This document shows, in pieces, positions 14,957-23,240 of a DNA stretch of 64,000 bases. A program made the position numbers and the translations under genes. Origin of the DNA: Verticiella sediminum (GTDB lineage Bacteria > Pseudomonadota > Gammaproteobacteria > Burkholderiales > Burkholderiaceae_B); NCBI RefSeq assembly GCF_007558815.1, contig NZ_VLTJ01000042.1, positions 408,535 through 472,534 of the forward strand. The letters run 5' to 3'. Under the pieces are notes generated by a model that ran no database searches, was not told the DNA's origin, and worked only from the letters and a program-made list of their open reading frames with translations. How positions within the stretch are numbered: the stretch's first letter is position 1; each line of letters opens with the position of its first letter.

Positions 14957-17900
14957 CTATCCTCCCGCCGCACGGCGCTGTCGTCGAGCCACCGCCTGGC
15001 GCAGGCGGAACGGCAGCTCGGTCATTTCCCAGCGCCAATGCTGCGGCCCGGGCAGGTCCCTGGGGCGTGGCGGACGCGCGCGGCCGAGCAGCTCGACCAG
15101 ACGCCGCCGAAAGCCCGCCCAGTCGTCCTCGATCACGACGCGCTCGCTGTCGGTCCAGGCGTCCAGGCGATGCATGGCGCTGCGGGTGGCGAGCACCCAG
15201 GCGTCCGTGGCCAGCGCCTCAAGCGACTTCTCGGCCACGCCGCTGTCCTGCACGTCGGGCAGGCGCGGCAGCACGATCACGTGGGCGTAGCGCAGCAGTG
15301 CGGCCTGCATCAGCACGTCGACCTCGCCGAGCAGGCGCATGCGCGCCTCGTTCACGCCCCGCCAGCGGAGGAACTCCGGTTCGGCACGCAGGGCATCGGC
15401 GAGCGCGCCCGCCACCACCAGCGTGGCATCGGGCGGCATGAAGGCGAGCGAGGGGCCGAGGAAGGCCAGGAATCCCGCACGCGCGCCGGCGTCGTCGCCG
15501 CTCAGCATCAGCGCGTAGGGGCCGTCGGGCAGGTGGTCGCGGCGAATCAGGGGCAGGCGCGTCTCGTCCACCTCGGGCAGGCCGCCGCCCGAGCCGATGA
15601 CCGCGACGCGGTCGGCCGACGCGCCGGCCGCCACCAAGCGGCTGCGGGCGTCGGCATCCGTGCACAGCACGAGATCGGCCTGCTGCAGCAGCTCGCGCTC
15701 ATGTCCGGCCACCTCCTCGGCCACTGCCGGCGGGACGGCGGGCGGCAGGCTGGCGCGTTCGAGATGCGCCGCCGAGTGGACGATGGCGGGCCGGGCCTGG
15801 GCCTCGTCGATGCCGGCCAGGGCCTGGCGCAGCAAAGGCCAGGCATAGACATCCTCGAGCAGGACGAAGTCGTAGCTCTGCGCCTGCAGCCGCTCGGCCA
15901 GCCGCAGCGCGATATCCGCGCGCTGCGCTGCCTGGGCCACCGGCAGGCCTTCGCGCAGGCGGCGCGGCCAGGAGGCGTGGACGACGCCCGGCAGGTCCAG
16001 GCGCCAGTCGGTCTCGTCACCGCCCGCTGCGCCGTCCAGGGCGACGCTCAGGTGCAGGGTATCGATTGCGATCTGCGCGTCGCGGGCAACTTCCAGCATG
16101 CGCCGCGCGCGCTCCTCGGCCCCGGAACGCGGCTCGCGCGGCGGGTGGGCGCGCAGGGACAGACCGCGCAGCGGCCCATCCACCTGCGGCGCCGCGACGA
16201 CGAAGTCGACGGGGATCTGGCGCGCCTGGGGCTGCGGATGGTTGCGCAGCAGCAGCGCGGCGTAGCGCGCCAGCTCCGCGCGGCTCGGCGCCACGCCGGG
16301 CCGCGGCTGGCGCGCGAGCGCGGCGCGCACCGCCCGTGCGCGGCCGGCGGCGGAGCCGCATGCGCTTCGATAGGCGGCCTCGATGGCGTCGCGATACAAG
16401 CCCGCCACGCGCTGCGGCGCGTGCTCGGCCAGCACATGGTCGCGCGCGCGCCGGGCCAGCTCGGCACGCTGCGCGGGATCATCGGCAAGCCGGCGGATCG
16501 CCGCGCCGATCTGCGCGATGGCGCAATCCTCGTCCAGACGCAGCACGGTATCGGGCGGCAGCTCCGCTGCCGAGCCATGCGCATTCACGATGAGGGCGGC
16601 GCCGTGGGCCATCGCATCCAGCACCGCGCGCGACGTCTCGCCACGCGAGCCGGTGCGCAGTTGCACGGCAATGTCCGCCGCGGCGAGGTAGTCGCGATAG
16701 ACCTGCGGCGTGGCGAACCCCGTCATGCGCACGCTCGCCGCGGCGCGTACGCGCGCCTCGAGCGCCTGGCTGTACGGGCCATCGAACTGATGTCCGCCCA
16801 CCAGGGCGAGCACACCGCGGCGTACGCCGCTGCCGAGCCAGGCCTCGACCAGCTCCCGGCTCAGCTTGGCCGCGCCGGCATAGCCGAAGGAACATACCAG
16901 CAGCGCGTCCTCGGCAAGGCCGAGGCGGCGCCGCGCGGCCGCACGCGCATCCAGCCGCGCCGGGCTCTGGTGCGCCAGCGGCACGACATCGAGCGCGCAG
17001 GGCAGCGCCGGGCCGTACCAGCGCTCGGCCAGTGCGCGCGCATGCGCCGAATGCACGATCACGCCCTGGGCCTGGCCGAACACTTCGAGATTGGCCGGAT
17101 AGCGCGCCAGCACCGCGGCCTCGCCTTGCGCCCGATACTCGCGCAGGGCGGCATAGCCGTGCGAGCGCAGCAGCGCGCGCCAGAGCGCCATCGGCACCAG
17201 CCCGCTGTGCTGCGCGTAGCCGTAGAGATGGCCCAGGTAGAAGTCGTGCAGCACCACGACCCCGGGCACCAGCCGCAGCAGGCCGACCATCTCGCCATGA
17301 AAGGGCGAGTTGCCGACGTGGTAGAGCACCCGGTCGTAGCGGTCGGCGTGTTCCAGGAGCCAGGCAGGATCGCGCACGGCGTGCTGGACGGCATGGGAAG
17401 GTTCGGGCGCGGGCCCCGTGGGCACGAGGTCGATTTCGTAGAACTCGGCCAGGGCAGGCAGCAGCTCGGCACTGTAGTCGGCGATGCCGCTGGCGGCGGG
17501 CGGCAGGGGCGACACGTACGCCAGGCGCGGGCGCGCGGGCGCCGCCGCGGGGGCGCGTGGCGCTGCCGCATGGCGCAGCAGGGCCTGGCCGAGCGTCTCG
17601 GCGGCCTGCGCCACGGCCGCCGGCAACTCATGCGCGGCGAACTCGTCGTCCGCCTCGATGACGCAGCCCGGCACGGTATACACCGCGTCGGCGCGCCTGA
17701 GTTCCACCAGCACTTCGCGGCGCCAGGAACGGAACTCGGCGCGCGTCGATTGCGGCAGCCCGGCCGGCAGCAAGGCCAGCGTGGGAACGTCGAAGAGCTG
17801 GCGGATCGAGACGACGCCATCGTCGTCATAGCCTTCGGCCGCGTTGAGCAGCAGCACCGCGTCGGGCGCGAGCGCCTGCAGCCGGCTCTCGCGCGCAAGC

Positions 17901-18169
17901 CGGGCGGCCTGCCGGCGCCAGGTGGCATCCGCGTCGCGCGCGGCGCTGGGCACCGGCGCATCGAACCAGGCCAGGCGTGCATGTCCGCCGGCCAGCGTCA
18001 GCATCTGCGGCTCGGACGCCGCGCCCAACCCGCGGTGCAGCAGCAACGACACCTCGTGCTCGACGCCGAGCCGCGGCAGCAGCTCGCGCAGCAACGCCAC
18101 GCACCAGGCGCCGGCGGGCAGCGTCAGCGTCGCCGACTGCAGGGCCTGGGCATCGATGACGAGGCGCAT
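14957..18169 (-). CDS. Large multi-domain glycosyltransferase
   Basis: The 1070-residue protein has three parts. Residues 1-195 ('MRLVIDAQALQSAT') resemble the acceptor half of a GT-B enzyme. Residues 215-590 form a complete GT4 module: 'LAYVSPLPPAASGIADYSAELLP' near 217, 'VVVLHDFYLGH', 'IVHSAHARAL', 'DALLVCSFGYAGAAKLSREL' and 'RGETSRAVLDAMAHGAALIV' near 509. Residues 600-1070 look like another GT-B pair with 'ADLVLCTDADARSRLV' and 'RVAVIGSGGGLPEVDE', but the canonical E-x7-E donor motif is not clear there. The ATG at 18169 comes one base after the stop of the methyltransferase-like gene. It likely adds several sugars to a growing chain at the inner membrane. Exact linkage is unknown. Confidence 0.82.
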   Translation of the reverse strand: MRLVIDAQALQSATLTLPAGAWCVALLRELLPRLGVEHEVSLLLHRGLGAASEPQMLTLAGGHARLAWFDAPVPSAARDADATWRRQAARLARESRLQALAPDAVLLLNAAEGYDDDGVVSIRQLFDVPTLALLPAGLPQSTRAEFRSWRREVLVELRRADAVYTVPGCVIEADDEFAAHELPAAVAQAAETLGQALLRHAAAPRAPAAAPARPRLAYVSPLPPAASGIADYSAELLPALAEFYEIDLVPTGPAPEPSHAVQHAVRDPAWLLEHADRYDRVLYHVGNSPFHGEMVGLLRLVPGVVVLHDFYLGHLYGYAQHSGLVPMALWRALLRSHGYAALREYRAQGEAAVLARYPANLEVFGQAQGVIVHSAHARALAERWYGPALPCALDVVPLAHQSPARLDARAAARRRLGLAEDALLVCSFGYAGAAKLSRELVEAWLGSGVRRGVLALVGGHQFDGPYSQALEARVRAAASVRMTGFATPQVYRDYLAAADIAVQLRTGSRGETSRAVLDAMAHGAALIVNAHGSAAELPPDTVLRLDEDCAIAQIGAAIRRLADDPAQRAELARRARDHVLAEHAPQRVAGLYRDAIEAAYRSACGSAAGRARAVRAALARQPRPGVAPSRAELARYAALLLRNHPQPQARQIPVDFVVAAPQVDGPLRGLSLRAHPPREPRSGAEERARRMLEVARDAQIAIDTLHLSVALDGAAGGDETDWRLDLPGVVHASWPRRLREGLPVAQAAQRADIALRLAERLQAQSYDFVLLEDVYAWPLLRQALAGIDEAQARPAIVHSAAHLERASLPPAVPPAVAEEVAGHERELLQQADLVLCTDADARSRLVAAGASADRVAVIGSGGGLPEVDETRLPLIRRDHLPDGPYALMLSGDDAGARAGFLAFLGPSLAFMPPDATLVVAGALADALRAEPEFLRWRGVNEARMRLLGEVDVLMQAALLRYAHVIVLPRLPDVQDSGVAEKSLEALATDAWVLATRSAMHRLDAWTDSERVVIEDDWAGFRRRLVELLGRARPPRPRDLPGPQHWRWEMTELPFRLRQAVARRQRRAAGG

Positions 18170-18170
18170 C

Positions 18171-19259
18171 TCAGCCCCCGCCGGCCCGGCGGCCATGCAC
18201 GGCAAAGCGGCGCGGCCCGAAGAGCCAGCGCTCGAGCCGCTCGAAACCCGCGCCGGCCTCGGCCGGCAGGCCGTCGTCCGCGTCCGCGGCGTAGCGCAGC
18301 ACGCTCACTTCGCCATAGCCGGCGTCGCGCACGCAGCGCTCCATGAGCGGCGGCGTCCAGATCGGCGCACCGGCGGCCTCGACCACCAGCCGCCCGGCCA
18401 CCACGGCATTCTCGGGATTGGCGTAGGCCAGCACCAGCAGCCCGTCGGGGCGCAGCGCCTGGGCCGCCGCATCCAGCAGCGCATCGAGTTCCGCCCGCTG
18501 GAGCGCGCCTGCCCCGGCAGGCGCCACGACGGCGGCCAGGCTGCCCGCGGTGAACGCCCCCAGGCCCTGCGCCCAGTCGCTGGCGAAGCCGGCCGGCAGC
18601 AGCACGCCGCGCGGCTCGCCCACGCCGGCCTGCGCCGCGAGCAGATGCTGGAAAGGCGCGAGCTGCGGCTCCGCCTCGGGCCCCAGGAACGCGTCCAGCG
18701 CTTGCGCGGCGAGCCGGCATGCCGGTGCGAGGGCGGGTGCTGGCACCGGCGCCGGCAGGTCGGCTTGTGCAAACGCCTGGCGCGCCGCGACGCGGCGCAT
18801 CTGCGTCAGCCCCTGGCGCAGCTCGGCCGACGTGGCGCGCAGGCGCCGTTCATGGGCGTAGAGGGTTTGCGCGTAGCGCGCCTGCAGGTCGGCCACGCGG
18901 GCCAACCGTTCCTCCAGCCGGGCGGCGTCGGCCGCGCGTTCGCGCTGCAGGCCGGGCTCCAGCAGTGCGACGGCCTGTTCGAGCTGCACCAGCCGGGCTT
19001 CGAGCGCCTGGCTCGCCATCTCGGCGCGCTCCGTGCCGGCCTGCGCTTGCGCCAGACGCATTTCGAGCGTCTGACTGCGCTCGGACAGCGCATCGATCTG
19101 CTGCCTGAGCTGCGCACGCCATGCGCTCAGCGACCAGACGCCACGCAGGCCGGTGAATACGTTGCCCAGCACCGGCAAACGGCCGATGCGCCCTTTCCAA
19201 TCCGAACGCGCCACTGAAATCCCAAGGTTGTCGATTCGAAGCCAGATTCTAAAGGACAC
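18171..19259 (-). CDS. Coiled-coil protein with C-terminal methyltransferase-like domain
   Basis: A 362-residue protein (GTG at 19259; a second GTG at 19214 is possible, neither has a clear ribosome binding site). An 'RLPVLGNVFTGLRGVWSL' segment (27-44) leads into a long coiled coil (about 48-180, heptads rich in Leu, Ala, Arg and Glu), then a Pro/Ala hinge, then about 170 residues that look like the second half of a class I SAM methyltransferase ('LRPDGLLVLAYANPENAVV', 'ERCVRDAGYGEVSVLRYA'). The glycine-rich SAM-binding motif (DxGxGxG) is not recognisable, so catalysis is uncertain. In O-antigen systems such as E. coli O9a, WbdD combines methyltransferase and coiled coil to cap and measure chains; here the order is reversed. 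First gene of the minus-strand glycan group. Confidence 0.72.
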   Translation of the reverse strand: MSFRIWLRIDNLGISVARSDWKGRIGRLPVLGNVFTGLRGVWSLSAWRAQLRQQIDALSERSQTLEMRLAQAQAGTERAEMASQALEARLVQLEQAVALLEPGLQRERAADAARLEERLARVADLQARYAQTLYAHERRLRATSAELRQGLTQMRRVAARQAFAQADLPAPVPAPALAPACRLAAQALDAFLGPEAEPQLAPFQHLLAAQAGVGEPRGVLLPAGFASDWAQGLGAFTAGSLAAVVAPAGAGALQRAELDALLDAAAQALRPDGLLVLAYANPENAVVAGRLVVEAAGAPIWTPPLMERCVRDAGYGEVSVLRYAADADDGLPAEAGAGFERLERWLFGPRRFAVHGRRAGGG

Positions 19260-19370
19260 ATCGCAACCAGGACTTTTCCCCTAAAATCCAACGCTTTGCC
19301 TTGCTCGCGCACACGCTCGCAAGCGCTCTTCGCGCCACCGATCGCGGCGCATCCTACGCCCCGGGAACGC

Positions 19371-20753
19371 ATGTCATCCGCAATTCGTCGCAACATTCTT
19401 TTCGCCGGTTTCGAGTTCCAGCAGAAACTGCAGCGCGGCATCTACCTCTATACGAAGTCGCTGATCTCGGCGACCAAACGGCGCGGCCACCGCAACGCCA
19501 TTCTGACGGAAACCCGTGCCAGCGACGACGCGCGGCCGCTGCTGAGCAACATCTACCATTCGCTGAACGATCCGAACCGCATCCGCGTATCGCCTCGGCG
19601 CATGCTGTATCGCTATGGCACGCTGCGCTGGCTCAAGCGCCATCACGCCGCCAAAGTGGCCAACAATGCCAGCATGACCACCGAGGAGAACCTCTGGTTC
19701 CTGCGCGACGTGGACGAGTTCCTCAATGTGCCCTACGTGTACGACACGGCGAGCATCGTCAACCGCCTGGGCTTCGAGCGCCCGCTGGATCTGGGCTTCT
19801 GCGGCGACTACGGCTACGACACGCTGTTCACCACCTCCCCCTTGCAGGTGGCCGCCGCGAACCCGCGGGTGAAGGTGGTCCAGACGGTGCACGATCTGAT
19901 TCCGCTCGAAGTGACCACGCACTACGAACGCACCGACGTGTTCTACCGGCGCCTGAAGGCCTGCGCCGAACGCGCCGACCTGCTGCTCGCGGTCTCGGAA
20001 TACACGCGCAGCCGCTTTCTCGAAATATTCCCGCAGGCGGCCTCGAAGATGCACGTGGTCTACCAGCCGCTACCGGCCGACGCGCATGCCCTGCGCCTGA
20101 GCGAGCAGCCGCTGGTGCAGGCCGCCGTGCTCGAGAAGTTCAACCTCAAGGCGGGCGAGTACTGCTTCTACGTGGGCGCCATCGAGGGCCGCAAGAATAT
20201 CCACCGCCTGATCTCGGCACACTCCATCGTCACCAAGAACGACGAATTCCCGCTGGTGCTGGCCGGCTACGTGGACAAGGAATACGCTGGCGCGCAGAAC
20301 CTGTCCAAGGTCTTCGCCAAGGCCTATGAAGATCCCGACGGCGCCTACGGCGGCGGCAAGGACGACGGCGGCGCGCGCCAGTCGAAGAAGCTGCAGAAGG
20401 CCCGCTATATCGGCTACATCACCGAAGTCGAGAAGCTCTGCCTGCTGCGCAACGCGCGCTTCTTCGCCTTTCCCACCCTCAACGAAGGTTTCGGCATCCC
20501 GGTGCTCGAAGCGCAGACGCTCGGCTGCCCCGTCCTCACCACCAACGTCTCGTCGCTGCCCGAAGTCGTGGGCGACAGCGCGGCCCTGGTGCAGGACCCC
20601 TTCAACGTGGAGGAGATCGCCGTGGTCATGAAGCGTCTGCTGGAAGACGGCGCCTACCGCGCCTCGCTGCGCGAAGCCGGCCTCGTCAACGCGCGCCGCT
20701 TCAGCAACGAGACCTTCGCCGACAACGTGGACGCGCTGCTCGCGCGCCTCTGA
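19371..20753 (+). CDS. GT4-family glycosyltransferase
   Basis: A 460-residue retaining glycosyltransferase. The N-terminal half has 'RRNILFAGFEFQQKLQRGIYLYTKSL', 'KVVQTVHDLIPLEVTTHYE' and 'LLAVSEYTRSRFLEIFPQ'; the C-terminal half has 'YCFYVGAIEGRKNIHRLISA' and the donor-binding 'FPTLNEGFGIPVLEAQTLG' with E-x7-E, then 'NVSSLPEVVGDSA'. An insertion of about 40 charged residues ('DPDGAYGGGKDDGGARQSKK') sits between the two donor motifs. I use the ATG at 19371 because translation from earlier in-frame starts gives an unrelated Arg/Pro-rich leader. It is divergent from the methyltransferase-like gene and is followed after 3 bases by a second GT4 gene. Donor sugar unknown. Confidence 0.9.
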   Translation: MSSAIRRNILFAGFEFQQKLQRGIYLYTKSLISATKRRGHRNAILTETRASDDARPLLSNIYHSLNDPNRIRVSPRRMLYRYGTLRWLKRHHAAKVANNASMTTEENLWFLRDVDEFLNVPYVYDTASIVNRLGFERPLDLGFCGDYGYDTLFTTSPLQVAAANPRVKVVQTVHDLIPLEVTTHYERTDVFYRRLKACAERADLLLAVSEYTRSRFLEIFPQAASKMHVVYQPLPADAHALRLSEQPLVQAAVLEKFNLKAGEYCFYVGAIEGRKNIHRLISAHSIVTKNDEFPLVLAGYVDKEYAGAQNLSKVFAKAYEDPDGAYGGGKDDGGARQSKKLQKARYIGYITEVEKLCLLRNARFFAFPTLNEGFGIPVLEAQTLGCPVLTTNVSSLPEVVGDSAALVQDPFNVEEIAVVMKRLLEDGAYRASLREAGLVNARRFSNETFADNVDALLARL

Positions 20754-20756
20754 GCC

Positions 20757-21875
20757 ATGCGCGTCGGCCTATCCACCCGCGCCATCGAGCCCGCCCTGAC
20801 GGGTGGCATCGACGGCATCGGGATCTATACGCAGGCGCTGCTCGCCCACCTGCCCGCGGAGGGCATCGAGGTGCAGGGCCAGGTCTATGCCGAAGGCCCC
20901 GCCGACGCGGCCCTGCGCTACAGCCGGCGCTGGCCGCACGCCTACGGCTGGTATGTCGGCGGCGAACTGGCCGGCCTGCGCCCGCGCGTGCGTCCGGCGG
21001 CCGGGCTCATGCACTTCACCGACCACCGCGTCGCGGCCTGCGCCACGCCCAGCGTGGCGACCGTGCACGACGCCATCCCGCTGCGCTACCCGCAGTGGGT
21101 CTCGCCGCGCCTGCGCCGCCTCAAGAACTACGCCATGCGTCGCATGGTGCGCCAGGCCGATCTGTTCATCGCGGTGTCGCACTATGCCGTGGACGAACTG
21201 CGCGAGGCCTTCGGCCTGCCGGCGGACCGCATCCGGGTCGTGCCCAACGGCATCGAGTCGGAATGGCTGCAGCCCATGCCCGCCGATGCCGCCGCGCTGC
21301 GGCGCGACAGCGGCCTGCCGGCCGACGGCTACTTTCTCTTCGTCGGCACGCTGCAGCCGCGCAAGAACGTGGACCGCATCCTGGACGCGCACGCGGCGCT
21401 GCCTGCGGAAGTTCGACGCCGCCATCCGCTGGTGGTGATCGGCAGGCCCGGCTGGCGCTGCGAACACACGCAGGCGCGGCTGCAAGCGCTGGGGGCGGGC
21501 GGCGAGGTCGTCTGGCTGCAGGGCCTGCGCGAACGCGCCGCCTTGCGCGCCGCCTATGCCGGCGCACTCGCCCTCGCCTTTCCGACGCTGTACGAAGGTT
21601 TCGGCATCCCGGTGCTGGAGGCCTTCGCCTCGCGGCTGCCAGTGCTCACCTCGCGCGTCGCTTCGCTGCCGGAAGTGGCCGGCGATGCCGCACTGCTGGT
21701 CGATCCGACACGGGTGGACGAGATCGCCGGCGCCATGCTGCGCCTGGCCGAGGATGCCGCGCTGCGCGAGCGGCTGAGCGCCGCCGGCCATCGCCGCGCG
21801 CAGTCGTACACCTGGCAGCGTACGGCCGCGGCAACCGCGGCCGTGTATCGCGAGCTTGTGCCGGGCCGGGGCTGA
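20757..21875 (+). CDS. GT4-family glycosyltransferase
   Basis: A 372-residue GT-B enzyme that closely resembles mannosyltransferase B-type (MtfB/WbdB-like) proteins in plan: 'GIGIYTQALLAHLP', 'VATVHDAIPLRYPQWVSPR', 'DLFIAVSHYAVDELREAFGL', 'VVPNGIESEW', 'YFLFVGTLQPRKNVDRIL' and 'FPTLYEGFGIPVLEAFASRL' with 'SRVASLPEVAGDAALLVDP'. The donor region is nearly identical in wording to that of the gene before it, so the two may have arisen by duplication. The start codon is 3 bases after the upstream stop, so translation is probably coupled. It converges with the ABC exporter ATPase gene. The sugar is unknown but GDP-mannose is available from ManC. Confidence 0.9.
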   Translation: MRVGLSTRAIEPALTGGIDGIGIYTQALLAHLPAEGIEVQGQVYAEGPADAALRYSRRWPHAYGWYVGGELAGLRPRVRPAAGLMHFTDHRVAACATPSVATVHDAIPLRYPQWVSPRLRRLKNYAMRRMVRQADLFIAVSHYAVDELREAFGLPADRIRVVPNGIESEWLQPMPADAAALRRDSGLPADGYFLFVGTLQPRKNVDRILDAHAALPAEVRRRHPLVVIGRPGWRCEHTQARLQALGAGGEVVWLQGLRERAALRAAYAGALALAFPTLYEGFGIPVLEAFASRLPVLTSRVASLPEVAGDAALLVDPTRVDEIAGAMLRLAEDAALRERLSAAGHRRAQSYTWQRTAAATAAVYRELVPGRG

Positions 21876-21900
21876 GCCGGCCACAGCGCAAGCCCGGCCA

Positions 21901-21917
21901 GCCCCGCCTGTCGGGGC
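21901..21917. terminator. Short hairpin between converging genes
   Basis: GCCCCG-CCTGT-CGGGGC forms a six-pair stem between the GT4 gene ending at 21875 and the Wzt gene ending at 21968. It has no T run, so it may only slow or pair transcripts. Confidence 0.3.
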
Positions 21918-21967
21918 GATAGCGAGTCAGCGGCCGCGGTCTGCCGGGCAGCGGCCGGCGAACACGA

Positions 21968-23224
21968 TCAGGCGGCCCGGGAGCTGCCTTCGTCCGCGGG
22001 CGCCACGCAGACGCTTACCGGCAGGGCGGCCACGCCGACGAAAGGCACGCCGCTGCCATGGGTGACCTCGAACACCACCGCCTGATCCCAGCGGTCGTAG
22101 TTGCCCGCGACGTGCGCGTCGTCGTCATGCAGGGCCATGCTGATGTGATAGTGGCCCACGCCCAGGTTCAAGGCTGGAATGTTGAACTCCACGCGCTGGG
22201 GCACGCCGGGCTGCAGGCCCAGATCGGTCCAGCCCTGGCGGCGCGTGTTCATGCCGTACACGTCGTAGCCGGTGCGATCGCGGATCGTCATGCCCAGCGT
22301 CAGGCCGGGCAAGGGCTCGTTGGCCAGCACGTCGATGCACAGCCGGGCCGGCTCGCCGACGCGGAACATCGGCTGCTCCACCGCGTTCACGTCGTCGGCG
22401 CCGAGGATGCGGCAGGACAGCATGCGCGCGCGGCCGTTGCCGGAGCGGCGGCCGAGCTGACCCAGTTCCTTCTCCGGGTCCCTGGCGTCCTCGCGCGCCG
22501 AGATCAGCGCGTAGTAGTAGTCGAGCACGTCGTTGGGATCGCCGTCGCGCAGCACGCCGCCTTCGCCCAGCAACAGCGCACGGTCGCACAGCGCCTTGAT
22601 CGCGCCGGGATCGTGCGACACGAAGAGCAGCGTCGCGCCTTCCTCGCGGAACTGGCGGATGCGCGCGAACGACTTGTGCTGGAAGTAGGCGTCGCCCACC
22701 GACAGCGCCTCGTCGACGATCAGCACGTCCGGCTTGAAGGCGGTGGCCACGGCGAACGCCACGCGCACCTGCATCCCGCTGGAATAGGTGCGCACCGGCA
22801 TGTCGAAGTAGTCGCCGACTTCGGCGAAGGCCTCGATCTGCGCCATCACCGCGTCCATCTCGGCGCGCGTGCGGCCGGTCATCTGGCCCGACATGTAGGC
22901 GTTCTCGCGGCCGGTGAAATCCGGATGGAAGCCCAGGCCGAGCTCGAGCAGCGCCGAGATCGTGCCGCCCTTGCGGATCGCGCCCTCGGTGGGCGCGGTC
23001 GTACCTGCGATCATCTTGAGCAGGGTGCTCTTGCCGGCGCCGTTGACGCCGATCAGGCCGAGCGCCTGGCCCGGCATGACGTCGAACGAGACGTTGCGCA
23101 GCACCCAGCGCAGGCGCGCCGGATCGGGCCTGCCGCTCACCAGGCGGCGCAGCAGATCCTTCTTGCCATAGGCGCTGGCATACGCCTTGCCGACGTTCTG
23201 AATGGAGAGGACGGGAGCGGACAT
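21968..23224 (-). CDS. wzt: Polysaccharide ABC exporter ATPase with C-terminal substrate-recognition domain (Wzt-like)
   Basis: Wzt-type ATPases power export of lipid-linked polysaccharides through Wzm. The 418 residues contain an ABC domain (about 1-245): Walker A 'GVNGAGKST', 'GLGFHPDFTGRENAYMSG', signature 'YSSGMQVRVAFAVA', Walker B 'VLIVDEALSVGD' and 'FVSHDPGAIKALCDRALLL'. Residues about 275-410 form a beta-rich Wzt-C domain ('NEPLPGLTLGMTIRDRTGYDVYGMNT', 'NLGVGHYHISMALHD') which in E. coli O9a and Klebsiella O12 binds the modified end of the finished chain. That matches the presence of a possible chain terminator in this locus. It follows wzm with a 16-base gap. Length and motifs separate it from capsule-type KpsT, which lacks the extra domain. 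Confidence 0.93.
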   Translation of the reverse strand: MSAPVLSIQNVGKAYASAYGKKDLLRRLVSGRPDPARLRWVLRNVSFDVMPGQALGLIGVNGAGKSTLLKMIAGTTAPTEGAIRKGGTISALLELGLGFHPDFTGRENAYMSGQMTGRTRAEMDAVMAQIEAFAEVGDYFDMPVRTYSSGMQVRVAFAVATAFKPDVLIVDEALSVGDAYFQHKSFARIRQFREEGATLLFVSHDPGAIKALCDRALLLGEGGVLRDGDPNDVLDYYYALISAREDARDPEKELGQLGRRSGNGRARMLSCRILGADDVNAVEQPMFRVGEPARLCIDVLANEPLPGLTLGMTIRDRTGYDVYGMNTRRQGWTDLGLQPGVPQRVEFNIPALNLGVGHYHISMALHDDDAHVAGNYDRWDQAVVFEVTHGSGVPFVGVAALPVSVCVAPADEGSSRAA

Positions 23225-23240
23225 GGCGACGTGCTTGAGC

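Noticed and set aside
14885..18346. Frame of over 1100 codons on the plus strand opposite the 1070-residue glycosyltransferase
   Set aside because: No ribosome binding site or domain; composition is that of the complement of a GC-rich gene.
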